A stretch of 64,000 bases of DNA from Symmachiella macrocystis (GCF_007860075.1 NZ_SJPP01000001.1:1054001-1118000), one strand, 5' to 3'. Counted from the first letter of the stretch, positions 9,364 to 18,192 are shown. Notes: generated from the letters alone by a model not told the origin. Program-made: numbers and translations.

Positions 9364-10449
9364 GTGGTAAGTCCCGCCGACAACTGGATGCGCGTATCGC
9401 ACGGTGACCCCTGCCCCGTTTGCGGCAAACCGGATAACTGTTCGGTTTCCAACGACCGTAAGGTGCTCTGGTGCGGGCGCGTCTCCGACGGTGCGCTGCG
9501 CATGAATGCCGGTGGGCAATATCTACACCGCTTGGATGACGATCCGTATGACCGGAATCCGCCACCTCCGGTGCGTATACGGCCATCGACTCGTTCGACT
9601 TCGCCAACACAAGACTGGCCCGCGCTGGCGGAGCGGTTTGCCAATGGTGCTGAAGAACATCGTCAACGGTTGGCCAATCAATTGGGCGTTACCGCTACGG
9701 CACTTGCTTCCCTCAGCGTCGGTTGGAACGTGGAACGTTTCTGTTGGACTTTCCCTGAACGGGATGCGAGCGGTCAAATTATTGGGATCGCTACGCGGCG
9801 ACGGGACGGCTCGAAAATCCGCATGAAGGGCGGACGTTCGGGGCTGACGTACGCCACCGATTGGAATGCCGGTGCAGGCCCGATTTTACTCGTGGAGGGC
9901 GGCTCCGATACCGCGGCGCTCTTGACTATCGGTCTCAACACCGTGGGGCGGCCGTCCAATTGTGGCGGCGTGGATCATCTCGTTGGACTGTTGTCGGGGA
10001 TCGACCAAAAACGTGAAATCATCGTCATCGGAGAACGGGACGAGAAACTCGATGGCAAATGGCCGGGCCGTGATGGAGCCGTACGCACTGCCAAACGTCT
10101 CGCCGATGAACTCGAACGGCCAATCGCCTGGGCACTGCCGCCTGACAACGCCAAGGATGCGCGCGGTTGGCTGAATGTGATGCCCGAACTGCCGGTCGAC
10201 CGTTTGGCCGATTTATTCGTTTCCGGTTTGGAGACGACTGTCATCAGTCCACCAATCGTCATCCGGCCCCCGAAACCGACCGGACCGGCGGTGGCGGTCG
10301 ACGATTGGCGTGATCAGATGCTGCAAGTCCGACTCCGCTCGCTCGGTTGTCCGGGCGTGTACATCGACGCCAGTACAACCGGAGCGGGAAAGTCTCACGT
10401 CGACTTGGCCGTCATACTCTGGGCGTTGCGACGGAGGAACGCCGTATGA
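9364..10449 (+). CDS. Zn-ribbon/TOPRIM primase-like protein with C-terminal Walker A
   Basis: The 361-residue protein starts at GTG 9364 behind GGAGAGAGG. An N-terminal zinc ribbon (C17-P-V-C20...C37) precedes a TOPRIM-like domain: LLVEGGSDTAAL carries the catalytic-type Glu near residue 178 and IIVIGERDEK occupies the acidic motif II position. A conserved PPDNAKDARGWLN stretch follows. These features match the primase-like zinc-ribbon/TOPRIM proteins of phage and plasmid replication modules. The last 25 residues read DASTTGAGKSHVDLA, a helicase Walker A motif, and then stop. The remaining helicase motifs are in the next gene, overlapped by ATGA. First gene of the replication operon. Confidence 0.8.
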   Translation: MVSPADNWMRVSHGDPCPVCGKPDNCSVSNDRKVLWCGRVSDGALRMNAGGQYLHRLDDDPYDRNPPPPVRIRPSTRSTSPTQDWPALAERFANGAEEHRQRLANQLGVTATALASLSVGWNVERFCWTFPERDASGQIIGIATRRRDGSKIRMKGGRSGLTYATDWNAGAGPILLVEGGSDTAALLTIGLNTVGRPSNCGGVDHLVGLLSGIDQKREIIVIGERDEKLDGKWPGRDGAVRTAKRLADELERPIAWALPPDNAKDARGWLNVMPELPVDRLADLFVSGLETTVISPPIVIRPPKPTGPAVAVDDWRDQMLQVRLRSLGCPGVYIDASTTGAGKSHVDLAVILWALRRRNAV

Positions 10450-12233
10450 GGTCGCTACTTATTTATCCAACCCACGAAAATTGTGACGAGGTGCGTGAGC
10501 AATACGAGGGAAACGGTATCATTGCCGCCTGCTATCCATCACGTATTACTGAGGACACGGGCGAGCGCCCACAGAATTGCTGGAACGACAACGCCAACAT
10601 TGCCGAGGGGATGGGCCTATCGGTCGTCAAGGCCGTCTGCCCGGCTTGCGAGTTTCGCAAAAAATGCCGCGAAACGGGTTATTTGAGCCAGTTATCTACG
10701 GTGGCAGATGCCCACGTGGCAATTGCGACGCACAAGCGAGCCGAATACACCGGCCTCGCGGAATTATCGCAAAGCCGTGAGTACCTATCGATTCATGAAG
10801 ATGCAATCAGCTTGCTGAGGCCGCCGGCCGAGATCAGTCTCGGTGACATCGTTCAGGCTCGGCTGTTGGTTCAAGACTACATTCTCAATGATCCAGCATC
10901 CCTCAATTGGTTTGGCGATGCGACCCGTGTCGACGACGAGGGCAATCGGTACCAGGATGAGGAACTGGCCATCCGCCGTGAACGCCAATACGTGTATTTC
11001 CGGCTGATGTCAGGGCTTTTAGAGCATTTATTCCAGGCGATTGAAACTGCCGACCAGACTGTTGGATGGTCGCCTCCGGAGACAGCCAGAGTTCCCGCCG
11101 GTTTCGAACGCACGCTGTTCTTTAGCATCCGCCGCGCGAACATCGATTTCCGGGATCAGCCATGGCGGTTCTTGCTGACGGCCGCTGCGGGCAAACTCCA
11201 TTTGGCGGCAATCATTGTTGAGCGGCGATTTCACAAGGGAGGCGGACAGGGGAATGCGTATCTGAAGAAGTCGGTCGTCGGCGTGATCGATAATCCGCCG
11301 CCGATGAATTGCGTGGTATGGATCAATGACGCTACGGCCGACACCGAACATGTCGAAGCGATCGTTGGCCACACGGTTCACCAAGCCACACCGGACGGAC
11401 GCATCGAGCTCCGCAAGAAGGCGGTGCAAATCCCGCGCGACATTACCCGGCGGACCTCCGCCAAGACCGTTCGCGGCCTGATTCGCGGAGTGATGGCCGA
11501 CCGACCGCAGTTCCGCCGCCTCGGAATCATCGCCCACAGTACGCACATGTCGGTCCTGAAGAAGTTGGGGGCCGGTTTCGATGAGCGGATTGTCAAAACC
11601 AGTTATTTCGGCAGCGGCGAGGAAAGATCCTCAAACGACTGGCACCAAAAATGCGATCTGATCATCGTGGCTGGAACGCCACGGATTCCGCCTGCAGCGA
11701 TTGCCAAACATCTCGTGCAAATCGGCGAAATGAGCGCCGCTACCTGCGAACCGGAATGGGGTGTTATCTACTGGCACGGCGAGACCGAGTCGCATGAACC
11801 CACGAAAGTGAATTCGCGCGGCTACAAGAATGAGGCGTGGCGACGCGCCCACCAAGATCTCGTCCGCGCTCAGATCGTGCAGGCCACAGGTCGGGGCCGC
11901 GGCATCCTGGAGACCGGGTGTGAAGTCCTCGTCCTCTCCGATGAGGAGTGTGGTCTGCCGCTTTCCGATACCGGGGTCGAAATCCTCAATGATGCCAGTG
12001 TTGCGATATTGAACGCGCTCCAGAAATTAACGGCGGTTTTCCCTAATAATATCTATTTAGGAAAAACCGCCGTTAGCACGTCACAGATTGCCACGGCGGT
12101 CAATATGAAGCCGCGCCGGGTTCGCGAGTACCTCAACGGTCTCGAACACCGTGGTCTAGTGCAAAAGGTGGGTGAACGATCGGGTTGGAGCCTGGTTGCT
12201 ACTTTCGCTGAGGAGGTCGCGCCATGCCCGTGA
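10446..12233 (+). CDS. DinG/XPD-like helicase lacking its own Walker A
   Basis: The 595-residue protein starts at ATG 10446 with GGAGG at 10432-10436 and overlaps the previous stop by ATGA. It opens directly with a motif-Ia-like LLIYPTHENCDEV. A cysteine cluster CPACEFRKKC (near 65-74) resembles the Fe-S or zinc insertion of DinG/XPD helicases, THKRAEYTG follows, SIHEDA near 116 fits a DEAH box, and QATGRGRGI near 479 is a motif VI. The C-terminus (about 525-590) is a winged HTH (TSQIATAVNMKPRRVREYLN). No P-loop exists in this chain; the nearest one ends the preceding ORF, so the two products may form one enzyme. Confidence 0.78.
   Translation: MRSLLIYPTHENCDEVREQYEGNGIIAACYPSRITEDTGERPQNCWNDNANIAEGMGLSVVKAVCPACEFRKKCRETGYLSQLSTVADAHVAIATHKRAEYTGLAELSQSREYLSIHEDAISLLRPPAEISLGDIVQARLLVQDYILNDPASLNWFGDATRVDDEGNRYQDEELAIRRERQYVYFRLMSGLLEHLFQAIETADQTVGWSPPETARVPAGFERTLFFSIRRANIDFRDQPWRFLLTAAAGKLHLAAIIVERRFHKGGGQGNAYLKKSVVGVIDNPPPMNCVVWINDATADTEHVEAIVGHTVHQATPDGRIELRKKAVQIPRDITRRTSAKTVRGLIRGVMADRPQFRRLGIIAHSTHMSVLKKLGAGFDERIVKTSYFGSGEERSSNDWHQKCDLIIVAGTPRIPPAAIAKHLVQIGEMSAATCEPEWGVIYWHGETESHEPTKVNSRGYKNEAWRRAHQDLVRAQIVQATGRGRGILETGCEVLVLSDEECGLPLSDTGVEILNDASVAILNALQKLTAVFPNNIYLGKTAVSTSQIATAVNMKPRRVREYLNGLEHRGLVQKVGERSGWSLVATFAEEVAPCP
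12028..12075. repeat. Long inverted repeat (stem-loop) inside the helicase gene
   Basis: TAACGGCGGTTTTCCCTAA (12028-12046) and TTAGGAAAAACCGCCGTTA (12057-12075) pair over 19 bp with one mismatch around a 10-base AT-rich loop (TAATATCTAT region). It lies in the linker between the helicase core and the C-terminal winged helix. Such a perfect stem in coding DNA suggests a DNA or RNA function, perhaps an origin or regulatory site. Confidence 0.75.
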
Positions 12234-13801
12234 GGAGTTCCTCCACCAGTTGGCAACGAAAGTCAGACCGTGTCCGGGATGCGATCGTCGAGCACTGGCG
12301 CTTATTGAGCGATCGCGAAATCGCCCTCGCGGTCGGCGTCAGCAACCGGACCGTCTCGAATCACCGCAAGCGGCTTGAAGAAGAGGGTCGCATTCTCCCT
12401 CGTCCTCAAAGTACACAGCCCGTCGAGGCATGCCTGCACGTGGTGTGTACTTTGGCGATCTCGCCTGCTCCACTTAACGACCAACTCTATGATCCGGTTG
12501 ACGAAGGGGAGCCATCCTTTCTGGCGTTGGTCGAGGACGTACGCAAAAACGGCATTCTGGAGCCCATTGTCGTCAGTGGTGATGGTTACATTCTTTCGGG
12601 TCATCGTCGTCATGCGGCGGCTCAGTGGCTAGGGCTCGAACGTTTCCCAGTTCGTATTCGACACGACGTCTCCTATAGCGGAAACCAAGACGAATTCTTG
12701 CGGCTGCTGGCAAGTTTCAATCGGCAACGCATCAAAACCACCGCTGAGCAACTCCGCGAAGAGGTGGCGTTGATGTCGGATGTGTCCTGTACACAGGTTC
12801 GACAGTTCCGACGTGACGCTGCTGCTATTGATGGAAACGGGGTGGTGCAACTCCGCAATCGCAAACGCCGCTCAGCGATTCGGGACAAACTGGAACTGCG
12901 GGATGCGATCGTTTCCGTTGTAAACGCCGAGAGACACAACTGGCCGTTGAGTGATCGATCTGTATTCTACCGCCTACTCAATATCCCTGGATTGGTCCGT
13001 AACGACCGCACACGCGTGCCCTTTGCCAATACGCCAACCGCTTACGACGATGTGACCAATATGCTCACGCGATTGCGATTGGACGGTTCAGTGCCATTTG
13101 ACGCCATTTCTGATGAGACACGCCCCGTTGTCGTCTGGGACACGCATCGCGGTGTGGCGGATTTCGTCCGCCGCGAGTGCGATCAGTTCTTGACCGGTTA
13201 TTGGCGTGACCTACTGCAGAGTCAGCCGAATTGGATCGAGTTGCTCGTTGAGAAAAACACGGTCGCCAGCCAACTCCGTAGCGTCGCCGGAAAATACACG
13301 CTCCCCATGACCAGCGGCCGCGGTTATTCCTCATTGCCACCCCGCAAAGAGATGGTCGAACGCTTCAACAAGAGCGGCCGCGAAAAACTGGTGGTGATCG
13401 TGGTCAGTGATTTCGATCCAGAAGGCGAAGACATCCCAGCTAGCTTCGGCATTTCGTTACGGGACGACTTTGACGTGCCTGCCGACAGGCTCCGGATCGT
13501 CAAGGCCGCGCTCACCGCCGAACAAGTCCGGATGATGGATTTGCATGAGGGGCAACTTTCTAAGGAGACCTCGTCGCGCTATCGCCGATTTGTCGAGGCT
13601 CACGGCGACCGGGCCTGGGAACTGGAATCTCTCACCGCTGAGCAACTGCGGGAAATCACCGAAGTGGCAATTCGTGGAGTGCTCGACCTGGACGCCTTCG
13701 AGACGGAGGTGAACCGCGAGCAACGAGAACAGCACGAACTGACTGAGAAACGACGGCAACTGCGGGAAACGCTGATCGATGACATAGACGACCTCGATTG
13801 A
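12224..13801 (+). CDS. HTH-ParB-TopoVI-A-like (Spo11/mini-A) fusion protein
   Basis: The 525-residue protein has three parts. Residues about 15-60 are an HTH (LSDREIALAVGVSNRTVSNH). Residues about 75-190 are a ParB N-terminal-like domain (LVEDVRKNGILEPIVVSGDG, SGHRRHAAAQWLGL). Residues about 225-440 resemble the type IIB topoisomerase A subunit: LSDRSVFYRLLN with candidate catalytic Tyr249, then a TOPRIM with E343 in LLVEKN and D396/D398 in VVSDFDPEGEDI. Type IIB A subunits make Tyr-linked double-strand breaks with a B-subunit ATPase; none is encoded nearby, as in the mini-A proteins of mobile elements. The start overlaps the helicase stop by 10 bp behind GAGGAGG. The C-terminus is a charged coiled coil. 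Confidence 0.78.
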   Translation: MPVRSSSTSWQRKSDRVRDAIVEHWRLLSDREIALAVGVSNRTVSNHRKRLEEEGRILPRPQSTQPVEACLHVVCTLAISPAPLNDQLYDPVDEGEPSFLALVEDVRKNGILEPIVVSGDGYILSGHRRHAAAQWLGLERFPVRIRHDVSYSGNQDEFLRLLASFNRQRIKTTAEQLREEVALMSDVSCTQVRQFRRDAAAIDGNGVVQLRNRKRRSAIRDKLELRDAIVSVVNAERHNWPLSDRSVFYRLLNIPGLVRNDRTRVPFANTPTAYDDVTNMLTRLRLDGSVPFDAISDETRPVVVWDTHRGVADFVRRECDQFLTGYWRDLLQSQPNWIELLVEKNTVASQLRSVAGKYTLPMTSGRGYSSLPPRKEMVERFNKSGREKLVVIVVSDFDPEGEDIPASFGISLRDDFDVPADRLRIVKAALTAEQVRMMDLHEGQLSKETSSRYRRFVEAHGDRAWELESLTAEQLREITEVAIRGVLDLDAFETEVNREQREQHELTEKRRQLRETLIDDIDDLD

Positions 13802-13838
13802 GGTTATGGGAACTATACAATCCAAGGAGACCTTCGTA

Positions 13839-15065
13839 ATGAGAATCTCGCAACGGAAATTGACCGACATCAAACCGTACCAGCAAAACCCGCGCATCAA
13901 CGATGGCGCGGTGGATGCTGTGGCAAGGTCGATTGAGGAGTATGGATTCCAACAACCGCTGGTGCTGGATGAGACTGGCGAGATCGTTGTCGGTCACACG
14001 AGATACAAAGCCGCCGTCAAACTGGGACTGGAGAAAGTGCCCGTCCATGTTGCCAAAGGCCTGTCGCCGGCGCAGGTGCGCGCGTACCGGATTGCCGATA
14101 ACCAGACAGCCACATTGGCTGAATGGGATGCAGATCTTCTTTCCCTGGAATTGGCCGACCTGCAAGCGATGGGGTTCGACCTTGAACTGACCGGTTTTAG
14201 TGAGGACGAGTTGGCGAAGTGGTCCGGCGACAAGATGAAAGAAGGCCTTACCGATCCGGATGAAGTACCAGATGCGCCGGACGAGCCAATTACAAAAAAT
14301 GGCGACCTTTGGCTTTTGGGCAGTCACCGACTTCTCTGCGGTGACTCCACATCGATCGAAGATACTTTGCGCGTGATGAACGGCGAGAAAGCCGCGATTG
14401 TCACGACTGATCCTCCGTATCTCGTCGATTACACCGGCGATCGGCCGAATGAGTCCGGTAAAGATTGGTCAGACACCTATCGGGAGATCGACATCTCCGA
14501 CGCAGATGCTTTCTTTACGCAGTTGTTCACTTGCGTTCTTAAAGTGGTCGCACCCAAGGCGGCGATCTATTGTTGGCACGCACACAAACGGTGCGGTGTG
14601 ATTCAACGTATCTGGGATCAACTAGGCATCCTAGACCACCAGCAAATTATTTGGGTTAAGCCGACACCGGTCTTTGGCCGCGTCTATTGGCACTTCCGGC
14701 ACGAGCCCTGCATGCTGGGTTGGGTCCGTGGCAGCCAGCCGGAGCACGACGGTCGGCACGAGGTCGATTCTGTCTGGAATGTCGACTGGGAAGGAAAGGC
14801 CCGCGTCGTGGGGAATAAACACCCGACCCAGAAACCGGTCGAGCTTTTCGCACGCCCGATGCGGAAGCACACACGCGCCGGCGATGTCTGTTTCGAGCCG
14901 TTCAGTGGCTCCGGATCACAAATATTGGCAGCGGAACAACTGGGCCGCCGCTGTTTCGCCATGGAGATCGCACCGACATTCGTGGATGTTGCCGTCGATC
15001 GCTGGGAGCAATTTACGGGCCAGAAAGCGGAGCGGATTCCTGCCACCGAAGAGGTGAAGGCATGA
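13839..15065 (+). CDS. ParB-like domain fused to DNA methyltransferase
   Basis: The 408-residue protein joins an N-terminal ParB-like domain (KPYQQNPRINDGAVDAVARS, EIVVGHTRYKAAVKLGL) to an amino-methyltransferase. Motif IV DPPY lies at D191 and motif I CFEPFSGSGS near 351-360, with a target region between, so the order is the class beta arrangement. DPPY suggests N6-adenine methylation (DPPY can also occur in N4-cytosine enzymes). The ATG at 13839 is preferred over an upstream in-frame ATG because AAGGAGA sits at 13824-13830. No restriction enzyme is adjacent, so it is probably an orphan phage-type methyltransferase that protects or marks the island DNA. Confidence 0.93.
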   Translation: MRISQRKLTDIKPYQQNPRINDGAVDAVARSIEEYGFQQPLVLDETGEIVVGHTRYKAAVKLGLEKVPVHVAKGLSPAQVRAYRIADNQTATLAEWDADLLSLELADLQAMGFDLELTGFSEDELAKWSGDKMKEGLTDPDEVPDAPDEPITKNGDLWLLGSHRLLCGDSTSIEDTLRVMNGEKAAIVTTDPPYLVDYTGDRPNESGKDWSDTYREIDISDADAFFTQLFTCVLKVVAPKAAIYCWHAHKRCGVIQRIWDQLGILDHQQIIWVKPTPVFGRVYWHFRHEPCMLGWVRGSQPEHDGRHEVDSVWNVDWEGKARVVGNKHPTQKPVELFARPMRKHTRAGDVCFEPFSGSGSQILAAEQLGRRCFAMEIAPTFVDVAVDRWEQFTGQKAERIPATEEVKA

Positions 15066-15466
15066 TCTATTTGGCATCTCCTTATTCCCATCCGGACGCC
15101 ATCGTCCGCGAGCGGAGGTTCCGTGCGGCCTGCCGGATGGCGGCGCGATTGATTCGCGCTGGTGAGGTCGTATTTTCGCCGGTGGCTCACGGTCATGCGA
15201 TTTCGTTGTACGGCGTACCGACGGATTGGTCGTTTTGGGAGGCCCACAACCGACGGTTCTTGGAACAGTGTGACGAGGTGGTCGTGCTCATGCTGGACGG
15301 TTGGCAGGAAAGCCGCGGTGTGCAGGCGGAATTGGTTTTGGCGAATGATCTGGGCAAATCGGTGCGGTATGTCAATGTCGGGCGCCACGTCGTCGAGGGC
15401 CGGATCAGCCGGAGAGACTGGATGGGTCAGATTCATCAACATGGCGATGGAGAACGAGCAGGATGA
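15062..15466 (+). CDS. DUF1937 family protein (nucleoside deoxyribosyltransferase-like)
   Basis: This 134-residue protein starts MIYLASPYSHPD, the diagnostic DUF1937 opening, and continues with FSPVAHGHAIS, DWSFWEAHNRRFLEQCDEVV and LMLDGWQESRGVQAEL. The fold is related to nucleoside 2-deoxyribosyltransferases, in which the SPY and GWxxSxG segments line the nucleotide pocket. Its reaction in phages is not established. The start overlaps the methyltransferase stop by ATGA and its own stop overlaps the next gene, so it is translated in a coupled operon. Confidence 0.88.
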   Translation: MIYLASPYSHPDAIVRERRFRAACRMAARLIRAGEVVFSPVAHGHAISLYGVPTDWSFWEAHNRRFLEQCDEVVVLMLDGWQESRGVQAELVLANDLGKSVRYVNVGRHVVEGRISRRDWMGQIHQHGDGERAG

Positions 15467-15660
15467 AAAAGCGAGAAGATAAAGTTGCGACATCGGATCG
15501 GCAGCGTGGCCTGCAGTGCAGTGCCTGCGGCCATCGGCGTTTACGCGTGGTGTATACGCGGGCTGCCAAAGGCGGGAAATTGGTGCGTCGTCGGGAGTGT
15601 CGGGAATGTGGTGAGCGGATTTCGACTTGGGAGCAGGTGGTTGGTGACTCGACATGTTGA
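15463..15660 (+). CDS. NrdR-like small zinc ribbon protein
   Basis: The 65-residue protein has CSACGHRRLRVVYTR, then a basic KLVRRRECRECGERISTWE, the same layout as the zinc ribbon of NrdR (CPFCG...RRRECPECG..FTTFE), without the ATP-cone domain. A single four-Cys zinc site is predicted. It overlaps the DUF1937 gene by ATGA and ends the rightward operon segment. A related but Cys-poor copy lies at 20729. It probably binds nucleic acid, but the target is unknown. Confidence 0.8.
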   Translation: MKKREDKVATSDRQRGLQCSACGHRRLRVVYTRAAKGGKLVRRRECRECGERISTWEQVVGDSTC

Positions 15661-15734
15661 ATGCTAAACACTACCTGTTCGCATGAATTGCGAGATGGGA
15701 TTATGAGGTTTGTCAGTGGAAAGTGTTGGCATTC
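15659..15734. repeat. Distant inverted repeat downstream of the zinc ribbon gene
   Basis: GAATGCTAAACACT (15659-15672) and AGTGTTGGCATTC (15722-15734) are inverted copies differing by one base and one indel, separated by about 50 bp, at the junction between the phage-type operon and the sigma-factor cargo. Confidence 0.4.
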
Positions 15735-15879
15735 ATGATGTCGCAACGACAGCACACTTTAAAACGAACGATTAACGGATTTTCGATTGATGGGGCAACC
15801 ACGATCAAATGCCATCGTTTACTCCTTTGTCACATATCTTGCTGACTGTACTCGATTGGAGAAAAGAACTGTGCCCGTT

Positions 15880-18192
15880 CTATGGAGTCCGTACCGGAAT
15901 TGGTCGACTCGTGCTGTCCAAGGCGAGCGGAATTTGCTGGATGTGTTTGAACAGCGATGGAATGGGTGCCTGATCGGTGAGACTTGGAGCCCGCAGCCCC
16001 TTCCGGCCGAAAACGAAAATCACCAAACGATCCTTCAAGTGCCCTCGGTGATCCCATGCGATGTTGAGCCGTCGTGCTTCGTCTGCGTTGCCACAGCAGA
16101 ATGCATACACAGCGCATACAGCATTTACTTCTCCCAGCGCGAATGGGTTCATGTAAAGTCGACAGAGCGCCGCGTCAACAGATTCCATTTCTGGGACATC
16201 AGACAGTCCTACCTTGATCGCGATGTCACGAAAAAAATCTTCGTTTGGCATAGGTGCCTCGAAGCCGTTGTCGTACCGGTGGATGTACCAACCGTCTGGG
16301 AGTTGTTCATCGGGAACCGTAATGACAGCGGCTTCGTTTGCGTATTCCCGAATTTGTTTTAATTCTGACGGACTTGGCTTGAACACCGGTTCAACGTGTT
16401 GAGAGATTCTCAATGAATCGGTAGTCATGGATTCTCTAGGTCCGGTTTTAGCCGTCCAGACTTTCTGTGCTGTAAGCCCTAAGCCCAACGAGACTGACAG
16501 AACACCGAGCGCCAGGAGCGGCAACCAAACGGGGCGCGGAAACTGATCTCGTACCTTGACAACGCGACGCAGAAAAAGAAGGCTGAAGACAAACCCGATG
16601 CTGGCCGCCATGACAAGTTGCGAAGGAAGGCCCTTCACGGGCGTTGGAGGCTTGAAGGCATTGGGCACGTCGACGCGAATGCGTGTGCCGTCCTTCGTAA
16701 AACGGTAGACGTCCGGTTCTCGCCGTGCTGAACGCGGTAACCCGGTCTGTGGCAGCACGATCAATGGCAACAGAATGACGACAACAGCTAGTATCAAACA
16801 GCCGATCAGCACGACGTGGTATCGCGGTGCGACCGGCTTTGTATCGACAACGTCCTCTCTAAAAACAGAGTTGTTGAATGAAATCTCTTTCCTGTTCCAC
16901 TTTTGCCAGTGATCATAAACTGTCCAAACAACCATGACTGCGCTGGAAACGAACCATAACCAGACTAGGATATTCCCAGTAGAGAGAGAAAATATCTCCT
17001 CACGCCGAATACTCAATAGCCACGTTGTAAAAAGTACTGAGAAAAATGAGGCTCCGACAATACTCTCCCACGAGGACCACCGATGCACCCGTCCGTGCAC
17101 GTGCTCTACGTCAGTTGGCGAGTGCTTGCGCAGCGTCCAGACGCGCCAGGCAAGCCGAATGGCGTGTACTAGAAATACCGTGGCCAATAAGCCAAATGCC
17201 AAAACAAAACCAGGGGACGTCGATACATTCCTCAGGTTTCCGAAAGCCACCAAACCGAATGAAATCGCGACACACGACCAAGCAAACAGTTGTTTTCTCC
17301 AGTCAGGCGGAGGAATCGACCAAGTCCAACGTCGGAATGGATACATCGGATGGGCTACAACATCGCGTCCGAAGGCTTGTGCACGAAGGAGTTCACGGAC
17401 CCAACTCGGCGGTCGCATCAAAAATGCGAACACGATAACGACGAATAAAAGTAGAATCCAGCCTCTCAGTAAAAGAAGCAACAGCAGGTTGCCGGCGATC
17501 GCTCCAAGTGTTATGGAAAATGGGAGCAAGCCACTCGGTGTGGACTTTGCGATGGTCACACCAGCCCCGCAAACCCCAATCTTTGCCAGCGATCCTGTGA
17601 GTGAGGTCGATGCGGCCTGTGCGGAACTCTGCCCCAATAACGACGTCAAAGCCGCAACGGTCGTCATCAGACCGATGTAACCCAGTCGCTTTCGAAGTTG
17701 CTCGACACCCCGCTGCAGCCGCCGCGACACTGTCGCCTGGTCAATGCCGAGTTGTTCCGCCACCTGCTGCTGAGATTCGCCCTGCAGGTAGTGCAAGATA
17801 ATGGGCAGACGCAGATTGTCGCTCAACCTATTGAGCGCCCGATCAATATGCGGCTGCAATTCAGTCCACTCAGTCGAATCAGTATGGATGATGGAGTCAC
17901 CTGCCACAGCCTGTTCGCGACGTGTTCTCCGCTCGCGTGACCGAATAATGTTCAACGACCGGCTTATCGCGAAAGCGTGCAACCATCCTGCAATGTTCTC
18001 TCGTACCGTGCGCGCTTTGCATGCCAGTTCCAGAAAGCACTCCTGGCACAAATCTTCCGCAGCATGCTGATCGCCAGTCGTTCGCAAGCCGATACTGTAA
18101 ACCATCCCCGCATACCGATCGACGAGTTCACGGAACGCGGCTGGATCGCCTGCTTGACTGTATCGGTGAAGAAGGACTTCATCGGTAGCCAT
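15880..18192 (-). CDS. ECF sigma factor fused to multi-pass membrane protein
   Basis: Residues 1-180 are an ECF sigma factor: region 2 (YAGMVYSIGLRTTGDQHAAE, LCQECFLELACK) and region 4 (LRLPIILHYLQGESQQQVAE, GIDQATVSRRLQRGVEQLRK). The remaining 590 residues hold about eight or nine hydrophobic segments (for example LLLLLLLRGWILLLFVVIVF near 240, and others near 310, 335, 375, 405, 460, 520, 555), then a soluble tail. Planctomycetes are known for ECF factors with long C-terminal extensions; a membrane-tethered sigma would need release or a signal through the tail. The ATG follows GGAGC. It is transcribed against its phage-like neighbours, like cargo. Confidence 0.85.
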   Translation of the reverse strand: MATDEVLLHRYSQAGDPAAFRELVDRYAGMVYSIGLRTTGDQHAAEDLCQECFLELACKARTVRENIAGWLHAFAISRSLNIIRSRERRTRREQAVAGDSIIHTDSTEWTELQPHIDRALNRLSDNLRLPIILHYLQGESQQQVAEQLGIDQATVSRRLQRGVEQLRKRLGYIGLMTTVAALTSLLGQSSAQAASTSLTGSLAKIGVCGAGVTIAKSTPSGLLPFSITLGAIAGNLLLLLLLRGWILLLFVVIVFAFLMRPPSWVRELLRAQAFGRDVVAHPMYPFRRWTWSIPPPDWRKQLFAWSCVAISFGLVAFGNLRNVSTSPGFVLAFGLLATVFLVHAIRLAWRVWTLRKHSPTDVEHVHGRVHRWSSWESIVGASFFSVLFTTWLLSIRREEIFSLSTGNILVWLWFVSSAVMVVWTVYDHWQKWNRKEISFNNSVFREDVVDTKPVAPRYHVVLIGCLILAVVVILLPLIVLPQTGLPRSARREPDVYRFTKDGTRIRVDVPNAFKPPTPVKGLPSQLVMAASIGFVFSLLFLRRVVKVRDQFPRPVWLPLLALGVLSVSLGLGLTAQKVWTAKTGPRESMTTDSLRISQHVEPVFKPSPSELKQIREYANEAAVITVPDEQLPDGWYIHRYDNGFEAPMPNEDFFRDIAIKVGLSDVPEMESVDAALCRLYMNPFALGEVNAVCAVYAFCCGNADEARRLNIAWDHRGHLKDRLVIFVFGRKGLRAPSLTDQAPIPSLFKHIQQIPLALDSTSRPIPVRTP

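Noticed and set aside
9071-9610. 179-codon minus-strand open frame between recombinase and primase operons
   Set aside because: It overlaps the palindromic operator region and the primase start, and shows no domain or Shine-Dalgarno.
16934-17680. 248-codon plus-strand open frame
   Set aside because: It lies fully antisense to the well-supported sigma-membrane fusion gene and has no family features.
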